DNA of 63,845 nucleotides from Streptomyces avidinii (GCF_014650695.1 NZ_BMVL01000004.1:577094-640938), one strand, 5' to 3'. Positions 17,296-26,717 are shown, numbered from the stretch's first letter. Notes: a model not told the origin generated them from the sequence alone. Numbers and translations are program-made.

Positions 17296-18741
17296 GTGAC
17301 TGTCAATGAGGACTCGTTCACCAGCTGGAAGAACCGCGAGGAGATCGCGGAGTCGATGATCCCGATCATCGGGAAGCTGCACCGGGAGCGGGACGTCACG
17401 ATCCTGCTCCACAGCCGATCCCTGGTGAACAAGTCGGTGGTCAGCATCCTCAAGACCCACCGATTCGCCCGGCAGATCGACGGTGAGGAGCTCTCGGTCA
17501 CCGAGACGCTGCCGTTCCTGCAGGTGCTCACCACGCTCGATCTCGGCCCGTCCCAGATCGACATCGGCATGCTCGCCGCGGACTACAAGAGCGACGACCG
17601 CGGCCTCTCGGTGGCCGAGTTCACCGCCGAGGCCGTCGCCGGCGCCACCGGCACGAACAAGATCGAGCGCGGCGAGGGCCGCGATGTCGTCCTGTACGGC
17701 TTCGGCCGCATCGGCCGCCTCGTCGCCCGCCTGCTGATCGAGAAGGCCGGCTCCGGCAACGGCCTGCGCCTGCGCGCCATCGTCGTCCGTCAGGGCGGCG
17801 ACCAGGACATCGTCAAGCGCGCCTCGCTGCTGCGCCGCGACTCGATCCACGGCCAGTTCCAGGGCACGATCACCGTGGACGAGGCGAGCAGCACGATCAT
17901 CGCCAACGGCAACGCCATCAAGGTGATCTACGCGAACGACCCGTCCGAGGTGGACTACACCGAGCACGGCATCAAGGACGCCATCCTCATCGACAACACG
18001 GGCAAGTGGCGTGACCGTGAGGGCCTGTCCAAGCACCTGCGCCCCGGCATCGACAAGGTCGTGCTGACCGCTCCGGGCAAGGGCGACGTCCCGAACATCG
18101 TCCACGGCGTCAACCACGACACCATCAAGCCGGACGAGCAGATCCTGTCCTGCGCCTCCTGCACCACCAACGCGATCGTTCCGCCGCTGAAGGCCATGGA
18201 CGACGAGTACGGTGTCCTGCGCGGTCACGTGGAGACCGTCCACTCGTTCACGAACGACCAGAACCTGCTGGACAACTACCACAAGGCCGACCGTCGTGGC
18301 CGCTCCGCGCCGCTCAACATGGTCATCACCGAGACCGGTGCCGCCTCCGCCGTCGCCAAGGCGCTGCCGGACCTGAAGGCGCCGATCACCGGCAGCTCGA
18401 TCCGCGTCCCCGTCCCGGACGTCTCGATCGCCATCCTGAGCCTGCGCCTGGGCCGTGAGACCACCCGCGAAGAGGTCCTCGACTACCTCCGCGACGTCTC
18501 GCTGCACTCGCCGCTCAAGCGCCAGATCGACTTCACCACGGCGCCCGACGCGGTCTCCATGGACTTCGTCGGCTCGCGCCACGCCTCGATCGTCGACGCG
18601 GGCGCCACCAAGGTGGACGGCGACAACGCCATCCTCTACCTCTGGTACGACAACGAGTTCGGCTACTCCTGCCAGGTCATCCGTGTGGTCCAGCACGTGT
18701 CCGGTGTGGAGTACCCGACCTACCCGATTCCGGCGGTCTGA
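17296..18741 (+). CDS. gap: Glyceraldehyde-3-phosphate dehydrogenase, N-terminally extended type
   Basis: This 481-residue cytoplasmic enzyme catalyses oxidative phosphorylation of glyceraldehyde 3-phosphate with NAD(P). The Rossmann loop LYGFGRIGRLV lies at residues 133-143, the catalytic Cys289 in CASCTTNAI, and the substrate-binding region is HSFTNDQNLLDNYHKADRRGRSAP. About 130 residues precede the usual start of the fold; this long form occurs in actinomycetes beside a standard Gap paralogue, and its special role is not clear. Codon bias is strong, suggesting high expression. It is convergent with the MFS gene downstream. Confidence 0.92.
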   Translation: MTVNEDSFTSWKNREEIAESMIPIIGKLHRERDVTILLHSRSLVNKSVVSILKTHRFARQIDGEELSVTETLPFLQVLTTLDLGPSQIDIGMLAADYKSDDRGLSVAEFTAEAVAGATGTNKIERGEGRDVVLYGFGRIGRLVARLLIEKAGSGNGLRLRAIVVRQGGDQDIVKRASLLRRDSIHGQFQGTITVDEASSTIIANGNAIKVIYANDPSEVDYTEHGIKDAILIDNTGKWRDREGLSKHLRPGIDKVVLTAPGKGDVPNIVHGVNHDTIKPDEQILSCASCTTNAIVPPLKAMDDEYGVLRGHVETVHSFTNDQNLLDNYHKADRRGRSAPLNMVITETGAASAVAKALPDLKAPITGSSIRVPVPDVSIAILSLRLGRETTREEVLDYLRDVSLHSPLKRQIDFTTAPDAVSMDFVGSRHASIVDAGATKVDGDNAILYLWYDNEFGYSCQVIRVVQHVSGVEYPTYPIPAV

Positions 18742-18755
18742 TCCTCGGGGATCCG

Positions 18756-20081
18756 TCAGATCACTCGCCGTTCGACCGGCTGCCTCGACAGGCGGGGGAC
18801 AGAGGGAGGGCAACCGATGCCGACGGGCATCGGTTCGCCCGGCCCACGGTCCCCCGCCTGTCGTGCGTCCGTCCCCCGCCCGTGGAGCGCCACGAGATGG
18901 CGGGCCAGGGCGATCCCGGCCAGCACGGCAACGAGCGCGCACACACCCTGCCAGCCGGCCCGGCCGTAGATCCGCACGCCGACCCAGGACCCGGCGCTGC
19001 CGCCCAGGTAGGCGCAGGTCATGTAGGCGGTGTTGAGCCGGCTCCGGGCGTCGGGGCGCAGGGCGTACACCCGGGCCTGGTTGGCGACCATGCCGGACTG
19101 CATCGCGATGTCGAGCAGCAGGGTGCCGCCCGCCAGCGCGACCGTGCCGGCCGCCCCGCCCCGGGCGCCCGCCGTGAGGACCGCCGCCGAGACGAGGACC
19201 CCGATCAGGCAGACGAGGTTCACCCGGTCCGCTCCCGTACGGTCCACCAGGCGCCCGGCGTACGGGGTGCACAGCATGGTGGCCGCGCCCACCAGGGCGA
19301 GCATCCCCACCGCATGGGCACCCAGGCCGTAGGCCGGGCCGGTGAGCAGCAGCGCCAGGCAGGTCCAGACCGCCGAGAACCCGCCGAACACCGTCGCCTG
19401 GTAGAGGCAGGAGCGGCGCAGTTCCGGTTCGGTCCGCAGCAGGCGCAGCGGCTCGGCCAGCAGCGCCGGGTACCGCTGCCGCGAGCTCGGGAGGCTGACC
19501 GGCAGGGTGCGGGCCAGCACGGCCGCGAGGATCAGGGCCACGGCCCCGGCCACCAGATAGGGGGCGCGCCACCCCAGCCATTCCCCGAGCGTCCCGCCGA
19601 AGGTGCGGGCCAGCAGCATGCCCCCGGTCGAACCGCTCAGCAGGGTGCCCAGTACCGCTCCCCTGCGCTCGGCGGCCACCAGCCCCGCCGCCAGCGGACC
19701 GATGACCTGGGCGGCAACCGTGGTCATGCCGACGACGGCCGCCGCGGCGATCAGCGGGGCCAGCCCCGGCGCGCAGCCCGCGGCCAGCAGACCGACGCCG
19801 GTCAGGGCCAGCAGGGTGACGAGGAACGGGCGGTGCGGCAGCCGGTCGCCCAGCGGCCCCAGCAGGAAGATTCCGGCCGTGTAGCCGATCTGGATCGCGG
19901 TCACCACGAGCGTGGCCGAACCGGGCGACTCGTGCAGGGCCGCGACGACCAGGGGGCTGATCGCCTGCGGGAAGTAGACGGTTCCCACGCCGACGGCGCA
20001 GGTCAGGGTCAGGAGCAGGAGCAACCGGCGGCTCATCCCGGGCCGCCGGTGGGCGGTGTCTGCCACGAGGGGACTTGTCAT
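18756..20081 (-). CDS. MFS transporter 1
   Basis: This 441-residue permease has twelve predicted membrane helices. AIQIGYTAGIFLLGPLGDRLPHRP is the loop 2-3 motif of the major facilitator superfamily. The C-terminal tail after the last helix (about 45 residues, Pro/Arg/Gly-rich) runs through a large inverted repeat that is also the likely terminator of gap. The start is taken as ATG 20081, giving a 35-residue N-terminus before the first helix; the start is not certain. It is divergent from an ArsR-type regulator gene 56 bp away, which probably controls it. Substrate unknown; drug or metabolite efflux is likely. Confidence 0.85.
   Translation of the reverse strand: MTSPLVADTAHRRPGMSRRLLLLLTLTCAVGVGTVYFPQAISPLVVAALHESPGSATLVVTAIQIGYTAGIFLLGPLGDRLPHRPFLVTLLALTGVGLLAAGCAPGLAPLIAAAAVVGMTTVAAQVIGPLAAGLVAAERRGAVLGTLLSGSTGGMLLARTFGGTLGEWLGWRAPYLVAGAVALILAAVLARTLPVSLPSSRQRYPALLAEPLRLLRTEPELRRSCLYQATVFGGFSAVWTCLALLLTGPAYGLGAHAVGMLALVGAATMLCTPYAGRLVDRTGADRVNLVCLIGVLVSAAVLTAGARGGAAGTVALAGGTLLLDIAMQSGMVANQARVYALRPDARSRLNTAYMTCAYLGGSAGSWVGVRIYGRAGWQGVCALVAVLAGIALARHLVALHGRGTDARQAGDRGPGEPMPVGIGCPPSVPRLSRQPVERRVI
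18786..18863. terminator. Nested inverted repeats at the gap/MFS convergence
   Basis: Outer arms CGACAGGCGGGGGAC (18786-18800) and its exact complement (18849-18863) enclose an inner 10-bp stem starting AACCGATGCC (18812-18835, 4-nt loop). The whole lies inside the apparent C-terminal coding tail of the MFS gene and 45-122 bp after the gap stop. It probably acts as a terminator for gap and possibly for both strands. Confidence 0.65.
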
Positions 20082-20137
20082 GGGACGGAGTCCACGGCAC
20101 ATTTGCCCCCGCGCCAATCGATGTAGCGTATGCCTCA

Positions 20138-21127
20138 ATGATCAGCTTCGAACTCGGCGTCGAGGACCTTGCCGACACCCGTTTCGCGCTGTCGCCCCTG
20201 TACGAGACGGTGCTCAGCCTGCGTGTGCTGCGCGAGCCGGGACTCTCCGCCCTCCACCTCCCGTGGCGCAGGTCGGTCCTCGGCGTACTCGACGGGCTCG
20301 ACACGGAACTGCTGATGTCCGTGGTCGCGGTACGGCGCACCCTGCCCGACTTCCTGACCCCGAGGCCCGCGGTCTTCGCCCCCTCCTTCGAGGAGGAACT
20401 GGCTGCGGTCCGCCGGACGCCCCCGGACCTGGTCCGCCGCGATCTGCTGGCCGCGCACGCCCCCGACCCGCTCCCGGCCCCGCTGCTCGGCGCCCTCGCC
20501 CCCGGCGACGGGCCCGTCCTCGCCCTCCGCGACGCCCTGTGCGCGGTCCTGCACCAGTACTGGGAAGCCGCCGTCCGGCCGATGTGGCCGCGGATGCGCC
20601 TCCTGCTTGAGGCCGACATGACCTACCGCGCGCGGCAACTGGCCATGGGCGGGGCCCGCCTCCTCTTCGCCGACATGCACCCGAACCTGCGCTGGCAGGG
20701 CGGCGTGCTGCACATCGGACAGATGATCAGCCGGCACCGCGTCGTGGCGTCCGGCCGAGGGCTGCTCCTCGTACCGTCCGTGTTCGCGCACAAGCCCGCA
20801 CCGCCGGTCAGTCCGCAGGAGGCGCCGACGCTGGCGTACCCGAGCCGCGGTGTGGCGACCCTGTGGGTGCGCGAGCCCGTCGCCGACACGGCCGCCCTGG
20901 TGTCCCTGCTGGGCGCGCCCAAGGCGAGGCTGCTCGGCCTGCTCGACGAGCCGCTGCCCACGGTCGAGCTCGCCCGGCGCCTCGGGGTCACCGCGAGCGC
21001 CGTCTCCCAGCACCTGGGCGTGCTGTACGCCACCGGCCTCGTCTCACGGGCGCGCCACGGACGGCAGGTCCTCTATCGCCGCAGTCCTCTCGGGGATCGG
21101 CTGAGCGGCAGCGGGAAGCCGGTGTGA
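20138..21127 (+). CDS. ArsR-type HTH regulator with long N-terminal domain (DUF5937-like)
   Basis: This 329-residue regulator has a winged helix at its C-terminal end (ARLLGLLDEPLPTVELARRLGVTASAVSQHLGVLYATGLVSRARHG), while the first 240 residues form the uncharacterised domain typical of Streptomyces proteins of this architecture. The ATG at 20138 lies 9 nt after TAGCGT, suggesting a leaderless transcript. It is divergent from MFS transporter 1, a common regulator/exporter pair, so repression of that transporter with ligand sensing by the N-terminal domain is a reasonable inference. Confidence 0.82.
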   Translation: MISFELGVEDLADTRFALSPLYETVLSLRVLREPGLSALHLPWRRSVLGVLDGLDTELLMSVVAVRRTLPDFLTPRPAVFAPSFEEELAAVRRTPPDLVRRDLLAAHAPDPLPAPLLGALAPGDGPVLALRDALCAVLHQYWEAAVRPMWPRMRLLLEADMTYRARQLAMGGARLLFADMHPNLRWQGGVLHIGQMISRHRVVASGRGLLLVPSVFAHKPAPPVSPQEAPTLAYPSRGVATLWVREPVADTAALVSLLGAPKARLLGLLDEPLPTVELARRLGVTASAVSQHLGVLYATGLVSRARHGRQVLYRRSPLGDRLSGSGKPV

Positions 21128-21164
21128 GCCGCGGAGGCCGCCCGGCGGGACCGGGGCGCGCGCA

Positions 21165-22355
21165 TCACGCCCGCGCACGCACCGGACGGCGCAGCAGGTA
21201 CCCGGCCGCGGCCCCGACCAGTACGGCCATGCACGCGATGAACACCAGCCCGGCGCCCTCCAGACCGATCGGCTCCACCAGCAGCCCCACCCCGATCACC
21301 GGCACCGAGATGCCCGTGTACGCCACGACGAACAGCATCGAGATCACCGCCGCGCGCTGATCCGGCGGAGAGGCCGCCGCCACCGCGGACAGCGACCCGC
21401 GGAACGCCAGCCCCTGCCCGGCCCCGCCCACCAGCGCGCTCGCGACCACCAGCGCCAGCTGGTCCCACCACAACGCACCCGCCAGCAGCACCAGCCCGGC
21501 GAGCAGCCCCGCGCAGCCCAGGGGCAGCGAGCGGCTCACCCCGACCCGGCCGACCGCCAGTTGCCCGGCGGTCGAGGCGAAGAAGGCCAGCGCGACGATC
21601 GCCCCGCTCACCGCGTGGTTGTGCACGTCCAGGGACTGCGCGAGGAAGGCGGGGCTGACCGAGGTGAAGACCCCGAACAGCGCGAAGCCCACGAACGAGG
21701 TGATCGCCGCGGGAGCGAACACCGACCGCACCTGCGGGGGCAGGCCGGGCCGCTGCGGTCGTACGGTGCTCAGCGGCTTCCGGTCCCGCACGGTCTCCGG
21801 CAGTCGCAGCAGGATCAGGGCGGAGGCCGCCACCAGCGCGAGGTGCACGGCGAACGGCAGGTACAGCGGCCACGGGGCGTACTGCGCGAGCACTCCGGCG
21901 AGCAGTGGGCCGCAGCCGAGCCCGCCCATATTGGCGGCCGTCGCCACGAACGTGGCCCGGGCGGCGCCGCTGCCGGGTGCCAGTTCCATCACGTAGGCCG
22001 TGGCGGCCCCGGTGAAGAGCCCGGCGGACAGCCCCGACAGCAGCCGGCCCGCGTACAGCCAGCCCAGTCCGGTGGCGCACAGGAAGCAGACGGCGCTCAG
22101 CGCCGAGAAGGCCAGGCCCGCCAGCAGCACCGGCCGGCGGCCGACGGCGTCCGAGGCGTTGCCCGCCAGCAGCAGTACGCCGATCACCCCGAAGGCGTAC
22201 ACCGCGTACACGACGGTCACCATCAGCTCGGAGAACCCGAACTTCTCCTGGTAGAGGCCGTAGAGGGGGGTCGGCAGCGTGGTGCCGGCCATGCACACGG
22301 CGAACACCGCCCCGCTGAGGAAGCACTGGCGCCACCGCCGGCGATCACCGTCCAT
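21165..22355 (-). CDS. MFS transporter 2
   Basis: This 396-residue permease has twelve predicted helices. LLAGNASDAVGRRPVLLAGL is the loop 2-3 signature, and LAPGSGAARATFVATAANMGGLGCGPLLAG is the motif C-like region found in drug:proton antiporters. It is convergent with the regulator gene (38-bp gap) and stands alone otherwise. Substrate unknown. Confidence 0.87.
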   Translation of the reverse strand: MDGDRRRWRQCFLSGAVFAVCMAGTTLPTPLYGLYQEKFGFSELMVTVVYAVYAFGVIGVLLLAGNASDAVGRRPVLLAGLAFSALSAVCFLCATGLGWLYAGRLLSGLSAGLFTGAATAYVMELAPGSGAARATFVATAANMGGLGCGPLLAGVLAQYAPWPLYLPFAVHLALVAASALILLRLPETVRDRKPLSTVRPQRPGLPPQVRSVFAPAAITSFVGFALFGVFTSVSPAFLAQSLDVHNHAVSGAIVALAFFASTAGQLAVGRVGVSRSLPLGCAGLLAGLVLLAGALWWDQLALVVASALVGGAGQGLAFRGSLSAVAAASPPDQRAAVISMLFVVAYTGISVPVIGVGLLVEPIGLEGAGLVFIACMAVLVGAAAGYLLRRPVRARA

Positions 22356-22413
22356 GCCGCCGACCGTAACCCCGCCGCCGCGGCCCGGCGCGGCGGCGGC
22401 CGGGCCGCGGCGG

Positions 22414-23418
22414 TCAGGGGCGGCCCGCGTGCAGTTCCAGCGGGCCGGTGCCCGTGGCCAGGGCGGTGAGGCAGGCGGTGATCTGGCGCCGCAGGGCGGG
22501 TTTGACCAGGCCGCGGAGGTCCGCGGGGGCCACGGCGCGCCACTGGAGCAGCTCGGTCTCGTCCAGCCGGATCCGGGCGAGTGCGGGCGCGTCGAGCACG
22601 CCGCCGTCGTAGAGGAATCGGATCCGGGCCGGACGGCCCGCCTTGTGGGACCAGTTCACGGCCAGCAGGCGGCCCGGGGCGAGGTCGAGACCGAGTTCCT
22701 CGTGGACCTCCCGCCGGGCCGCGGCGCGCGGGATCTCACCGAGGTCGCTGTCGATGCCGCCGCCGGGCAGGTTCCACCGGTCGGACCTGCCGTACGCCGG
22801 CTGGACCAGCAGCACCCGGCCGTCGGGGTCGGTGAACAGCACGCTCGCCGCGGTCACCGCCTTGGGCCGGCTGGCCCGGTGACTGGCCGGGTCGAGGGCG
22901 CCCGAGTGCTCCAGGGCGACGCGCCGGGCCGGGTCCAGGCCGGCCGGGGAGCCGGGATGGGGCACACCGTCGACGAGGTGGGCGAAGGACCCGGTGTGCA
23001 GGGCGGCCAGCGCGGCGAGCAGCCGGGGCGCGACCGGGGCGGGCAGGGCCGCACAGGCTTCGTCCGGCGGGAGCCAGTGCGCCCCGGTGAGCGACCCGGC
23101 GGGGAGGGAGATCGCGTCGGCCTGTTGCGGCGGGACCGGGCCGACGAGGTGGACGTGCACGACGAGGGAACGGCCGGGTACGCCGGCCGCGCCGGGCGAC
23201 CGCGAATCCACCGCCAGCAGCCGGCCGGCCGGCAGAGCGAGGTCCAGCTCCTCCTTCAGGACCCGGGCCAGTCCCTCCTCAGGGGTCTCGGTCTCCTCGA
23301 CCGTGCCGCCCGGCAGCTGCGGATCCGCCGCGCGCGAGGGGGTCAGTACGAGGACCCGCCCGCCCGTGTCCAGGACGACCCCGGTGGCGGCCACGAGCGG
23401 GGAGGGGCGGTCGGGCAC
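22414..23418 (-). CDS. Protein with two NUDIX hydrolase domains
   Basis: This 334-residue cytoplasmic protein has two Nudix boxes. The first, GGTVEETETPEEGLARVLKEELDL, has Lys in place of the usual Arg before EE. The second, GGGIDSDLGEIPRAAARREVHEELGL, is closer to consensus GX5EX7REUXEEXGU with one spacing change. Nudix enzymes hydrolyse nucleoside diphosphates linked to another moiety using metal held by the glutamates. A tandem arrangement suggests either two substrates or one degenerate structural copy. The gene is monocistronic. Confidence 0.85.
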   Translation of the reverse strand: MPDRPSPLVAATGVVLDTGGRVLVLTPSRAADPQLPGGTVEETETPEEGLARVLKEELDLALPAGRLLAVDSRSPGAAGVPGRSLVVHVHLVGPVPPQQADAISLPAGSLTGAHWLPPDEACAALPAPVAPRLLAALAALHTGSFAHLVDGVPHPGSPAGLDPARRVALEHSGALDPASHRASRPKAVTAASVLFTDPDGRVLLVQPAYGRSDRWNLPGGGIDSDLGEIPRAAARREVHEELGLDLAPGRLLAVNWSHKAGRPARIRFLYDGGVLDAPALARIRLDETELLQWRAVAPADLRGLVKPALRRQITACLTALATGTGPLELHAGRP

Positions 23419-23498
23419 GAGGGGCTCCTGGGGGTCGGTTCGGCGGCACGAGCACTATGCCCCGGCCGCGGCGGGTGCCCGGCGCCGACATGCGGGGC

Positions 23499-24122
23499 TC
23501 AGGCGCGGGCCAGCAGCAGGCCGCCCATGGTGACCATGGTCGCAGCGACCAGCCCGTCCATGATCCGCCAGGCGGCGGGGCGGGCGAGCAGGCCGCTGAG
23601 CAGCCGGGCCCCGTAGCCCAGAGCGGCGAACCAGGTCAGGCTGGCCAGCCCGGCCCCGATGCCGAAGGCCCAGCGCAGGTCGCCGCGGTCGGCGGCGAGG
23701 GAACCGACGAGCAGCACGGTGTCCAGGTACACGTGCGGGTTGAGCCAGGTCATGGCCAGGCAGGTCAGCACGGCCCGGCGGGCGGAGCCGCTGGTGGCCC
23801 CCTCCGTGGTGAGGGCCGCGCCCGGGGCGGGCCGCAGCACCCGGCGGGCGGCGAGGACTCCGTAGCAGATCAGGAAGGCGCCCCCGGCGAGCCCGACCAC
23901 CGTCAGGGCGGCCGGCCAGGCGGTGACGAAGGCACCGACGCCCGCGACGCCGAGGGCGATGAGGAGTGCGTCGGAGACGGCGCAGATGGCGACCACGGCG
24001 AGGACTGCGTGACGGCGCGCACCCTGGCGCAGGACGAAGGCGTTCTGTGCGCCGATGGCGACGATGAGGGAGAGTCCGGTGCCGAAGCCGGCGAGGGCCG
24101 CGGTGAGGATGCCGTAGTTCAT
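23499..24122 (-). CDS. LysE/ArgO-family amino acid exporter
   Basis: This 207-residue membrane protein has six hydrophobic helices. The N-terminal block GFGTGLSLIVAIGAQNAFVLRQGARR is the LysE/ArgO signature, and WLNPHVYLDTVLLVG is the second conserved segment. Homologues export lysine or arginine and protect against intracellular excess. It is divergent from an ArgP/LysG-type regulator gene across a 65-bp AT-rich gap, the standard arrangement of this system, so regulator-dependent induction by basic amino acids is likely. Confidence 0.9.
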   Translation of the reverse strand: MNYGILTAALAGFGTGLSLIVAIGAQNAFVLRQGARRHAVLAVVAICAVSDALLIALGVAGVGAFVTAWPAALTVVGLAGGAFLICYGVLAARRVLRPAPGAALTTEGATSGSARRAVLTCLAMTWLNPHVYLDTVLLVGSLAADRGDLRWAFGIGAGLASLTWFAALGYGARLLSGLLARPAAWRIMDGLVAATMVTMGGLLLARA

Positions 24123-24151
24123 GGCTCGACCGTAGGCAGCGCTGCCTGTTC

Positions 24152-24180
24152 AGTACAGCTAAAGATTTTTACGTACCATT
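24152..24180. promoter_or_regulatory. Candidate LysR-type binding site between exporter and regulator
   Basis: The short divergent gap contains the AT-rich dyad-like sequence AGCTAAAGATTTTTACGTA with T-N11-A spacing typical of LysR-family sites. It is the natural place for the ArgP/LysG-type regulator to bind and control the exporter gene. Confidence 0.5.
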
Positions 24181-24190
24181 AGCGCTCGTG

Positions 24191-25099
24191 ATGGACGAGC
24201 TTCCGCTGGACCAGGTACGCACGCTGCTCGCCGTGGTGGACGAGGGCACCTTCGACGCGGCGGCGGCCGCCCTGCACGTGACGCCCTCCGCGGTCAGCCA
24301 ACGGGTCAAGGCGCTGGAGCAGCGGACCGGGCGGGTGCTGCTGATGCGGACGAAGCCGGTGCGGGCGACCGAATCGGGGGAAGTCGTGGTCCGCTTCGCC
24401 CGCCAGCTGGCCCGGCTGGAGCGCGACGCGCGCGCCGGGCTGGGGATGGCCGAGGGAATGGGCCCGGTGCGGCTGCCGATCGCGGTGAACGCGGACTCCC
24501 TCGCCACCTGGTTCCTGCCCGCGCTGACGCGGGTGCCGCAGGATCCGCCGGTGTGCATCGAACTCCACCGCGAGGACGAGTCGCACACGACGGCGCTGCT
24601 GCGCGAGGGACAGGTGATGGCGGCGGTGACCTCCTCGCCCGACCCGGTGGCGGGGTGCAGCGTGCGGATGCTGGGGCTGTCCCGGTACCTGCCGGTGGCG
24701 AGCCCCGCGTTCGCGGCGCGGTACCTGACGGGGGAGCCGGAGCGGGACCTGCGGGAGGCACCGACGATCGTCTTCGACCGCAAGGACGACCTCCAGGACG
24801 CCTTCGTGCGCGCGCTGACGGGGGACGAGGCTGCCGGTGCGGGGCCGGTGCGGCACTACATACCGACGTCGGAGGGCTTCCGTGACGCGGTGGTCGCGGG
24901 GCTGGGATGGGGGCTGGTGCCGGAGCAGCAGTCGAGCCCGCTGGTACGGACGGGGAAGCTGGTGCTGCTGGAACCACTGCGGCCGATGGACGTGCCCCTG
25001 TACTGGCAGCAGTGGAAGCTCGACTCACCGGCCCTGTCGAAGGTCGCGGGCGTGATCGCGGCGGCGGCCCGGGAGGCGCTGCGCAGCCCTTCGCCGTGA
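24191..25099 (+). CDS. LysR-family regulator, ArgP/LysG type
   Basis: This 302-residue regulator starts DELPLDQVRTLLAVVDEGTFDAAAAALHVTPSAVSQRVKALEQ, the winged helix of the ArgP/LysG subgroup, followed by the effector domain (LPIAVNADSLATWFLPAL). The ATG at 24191 is preceded directly by an in-frame GTG at 24188, so the exact start is uncertain. Family members sense lysine/arginine and activate the divergent exporter gene. Gene order and spacing support that role. Confidence 0.9.
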   Translation: MDELPLDQVRTLLAVVDEGTFDAAAAALHVTPSAVSQRVKALEQRTGRVLLMRTKPVRATESGEVVVRFARQLARLERDARAGLGMAEGMGPVRLPIAVNADSLATWFLPALTRVPQDPPVCIELHREDESHTTALLREGQVMAAVTSSPDPVAGCSVRMLGLSRYLPVASPAFAARYLTGEPERDLREAPTIVFDRKDDLQDAFVRALTGDEAAGAGPVRHYIPTSEGFRDAVVAGLGWGLVPEQQSSPLVRTGKLVLLEPLRPMDVPLYWQQWKLDSPALSKVAGVIAAAAREALRSPSP

Positions 25100-25128
25100 T
25101 CGGCGCGGCACCGCCTAAGCTGCGACGC

Positions 25129-25521
25129 ATGGAGTCCTACACGATCGGTCAGGCGGCTCGGCTGCTCGGTGTCAGCGTCGACACGGCGCGGCGCTGGGCG
25201 GACGCCGAACGGTTCCCCACCCACCGCGAGGGCACCCGACGGATGGTGGACGGTCCCGACCTGGCCGCGTTCTGCGTCGAGGCGGCGCAGGAGGGCACCG
25301 AGGGCGAGGAGGCCGCGTACACCTCGGCCCGCAACGCCTTCCCGGGCATCGTCACCGGGGTGAAGCTGGGCACGGTCGACGCGCAGGTGGAGATCCAGGC
25401 CGGACCGCACCGGATCGTGTCGCTGCTGACGCGTGAGGCGGTGGAGGAGCTCGGGCTGGAGGTCGGCGCGCGGGCCACGGCGCGGGTGAAGTCGACGAGC
25501 GTGTTCATCGACCGGGTCTGA
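25129..25521 (+). CDS. HTH (excisionase-like) plus TOBE/molybdate-binding domain protein
   Basis: This 130-residue protein has an N-terminal MerR/excisionase-like helix-turn-helix (YTIGQAARLLGVSVDTARRWADAERFPTHREGTRRMV). A C-terminal TOBE domain (RNAFPGIVTGVKLGTVDAQVEIQAGPHRIVSLLT... ATARVKSTSVFIDRV) resembles Mop molybdate-binding modules. This pairing is known from molybdate-responsive regulators, so control of molybdate uptake or molybdoenzymes is likely, though no mod genes are in the window. ATG 25129 lies 8 nt after TAAGCT with no ribosome-binding site, so a leaderless message is likely. Confidence 0.82.
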   Translation: MESYTIGQAARLLGVSVDTARRWADAERFPTHREGTRRMVDGPDLAAFCVEAAQEGTEGEEAAYTSARNAFPGIVTGVKLGTVDAQVEIQAGPHRIVSLLTREAVEELGLEVGARATARVKSTSVFIDRV

Positions 25522-25628
25522 AACGCGCGGGCCGCCGGCGACTTCACGGCGGGAGGCGGTGAGCCCGGACGCAGGCGTTCCGGCGGCGATGGCAGACTGG
25601 CCGCTGATCCGCCGAAGGGGAGTACGCC

Positions 25629-26717
25629 TTGTCCATGTTCAGCAACCTGCGTCGCGTCGTGCGGCGCAGCTACCGGCGGGCCGTGGACCTCAGCCACCCG
25701 TCCCGCTCCCCGCTCGGCAGCGCGGTGGTCAACTGCGTGATCTACCGCGAGGGCGTCCGGCAGGACGACTGCGCCGAGGTCGAGGAGGCGCTGCGCCGGG
25801 TCCGCAAGTCGGGCGACGGCTTCGTCTGGATCGGCCTGCACGAGCCGTCGACCTCCGAGCTGGCCGGGCTGGCCGAGCTGTTCGGCCTGCACCCCCTCGC
25901 CGTCGAGGACGCGGTGAACGCGCACCAGCGCCCGAAGGTGGAGCGCTACGACGACACGCTCTTCTCCGTCTTCAAGACCGTGCGCTATGTGGAGCACGAG
26001 GAGCTGACCGCGGCCAGCGAGGTGGTGGAGACCGGCGAGCTGATGGCCTTCACCGGCCAGGACTTCATCATCACCATCCGGCACGGCGGCCGCGGCACGC
26101 TGGGCCCGGTCCGCGAGGAGCTGGAAGCGGCGCCGGAGCGACTGGCGAACGGGCCCGCGGCGGTTCTGCACGCCATGGCCGACCATGTGGTCGACGACTA
26201 CGTGGCCGTCACGGACGCGGTGCAGAACGACATCGACGCCGTCGAGACCGCGGTGTTCAGCGAGGACGGCGGCCGCGGCGACGCGGGACGGATCTATCAG
26301 CTCAAGCGTGAACTCCTGGAGCTCCGCCGGGCGGTGGCGCCCCTGAGCCGCCCGCTCCAGCAGCTGGCCACGCAGCCGATACCGGTCATCCCGCCGGAGA
26401 GCCGCGCCTACTTCCGCAACGTGGCCGACCACCTGACCCGGGCCACGGAGCAGATCGGCGCCTACGACAACCTCCTCGACTCCATCCTGCAGGCCCACCT
26501 CGCGCAGGTGACCGTGGCCCAGAACGAGGACATGCGCAAGATCACGGCGTGGGCGGCGATCGTCGCCGTCCCGACCATGGTGTGCGGGGTCTACGGCATG
26601 AACTTCGACCACATGCCCGAACTGCACTGGACCTACGGCTACCCGCTGGTCCTCGGTGTCATGGCGCTCGCATGCTTCGTCATCCACCGGGGCTTCCGGC
26701 GCAACGGCTGGCTCTGA
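25629..26717 (+). CDS. corA: CorA-family magnesium/cobalt transporter
   Basis: This 362-residue channel-like transporter has a long cytoplasmic N-terminal domain, a stalk helix rich in charged residues, and two C-terminal membrane helices with the universal YGMNF motif between them and the end. CorA works as a pentamer and admits Mg2+ or Co2+. The TTG at 25629 is placed 6 nt after AAGGGGAG; ATG 25635 is the alternative. It is monocistronic. Confidence 0.92.
   Translation: MSMFSNLRRVVRRSYRRAVDLSHPSRSPLGSAVVNCVIYREGVRQDDCAEVEEALRRVRKSGDGFVWIGLHEPSTSELAGLAELFGLHPLAVEDAVNAHQRPKVERYDDTLFSVFKTVRYVEHEELTAASEVVETGELMAFTGQDFIITIRHGGRGTLGPVREELEAAPERLANGPAAVLHAMADHVVDDYVAVTDAVQNDIDAVETAVFSEDGGRGDAGRIYQLKRELLELRRAVAPLSRPLQQLATQPIPVIPPESRAYFRNVADHLTRATEQIGAYDNLLDSILQAHLAQVTVAQNEDMRKITAWAAIVAVPTMVCGVYGMNFDHMPELHWTYGYPLVLGVMALACFVIHRGFRRNGWL

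Noticed and set aside
17161..20619. 1152-codon open frame on the minus strand
   Set aside because: It covers gap antisense, the MFS gene out of frame and part of the ArsR gene antisense. No domain is recognisable and codon bias fits the real genes instead.
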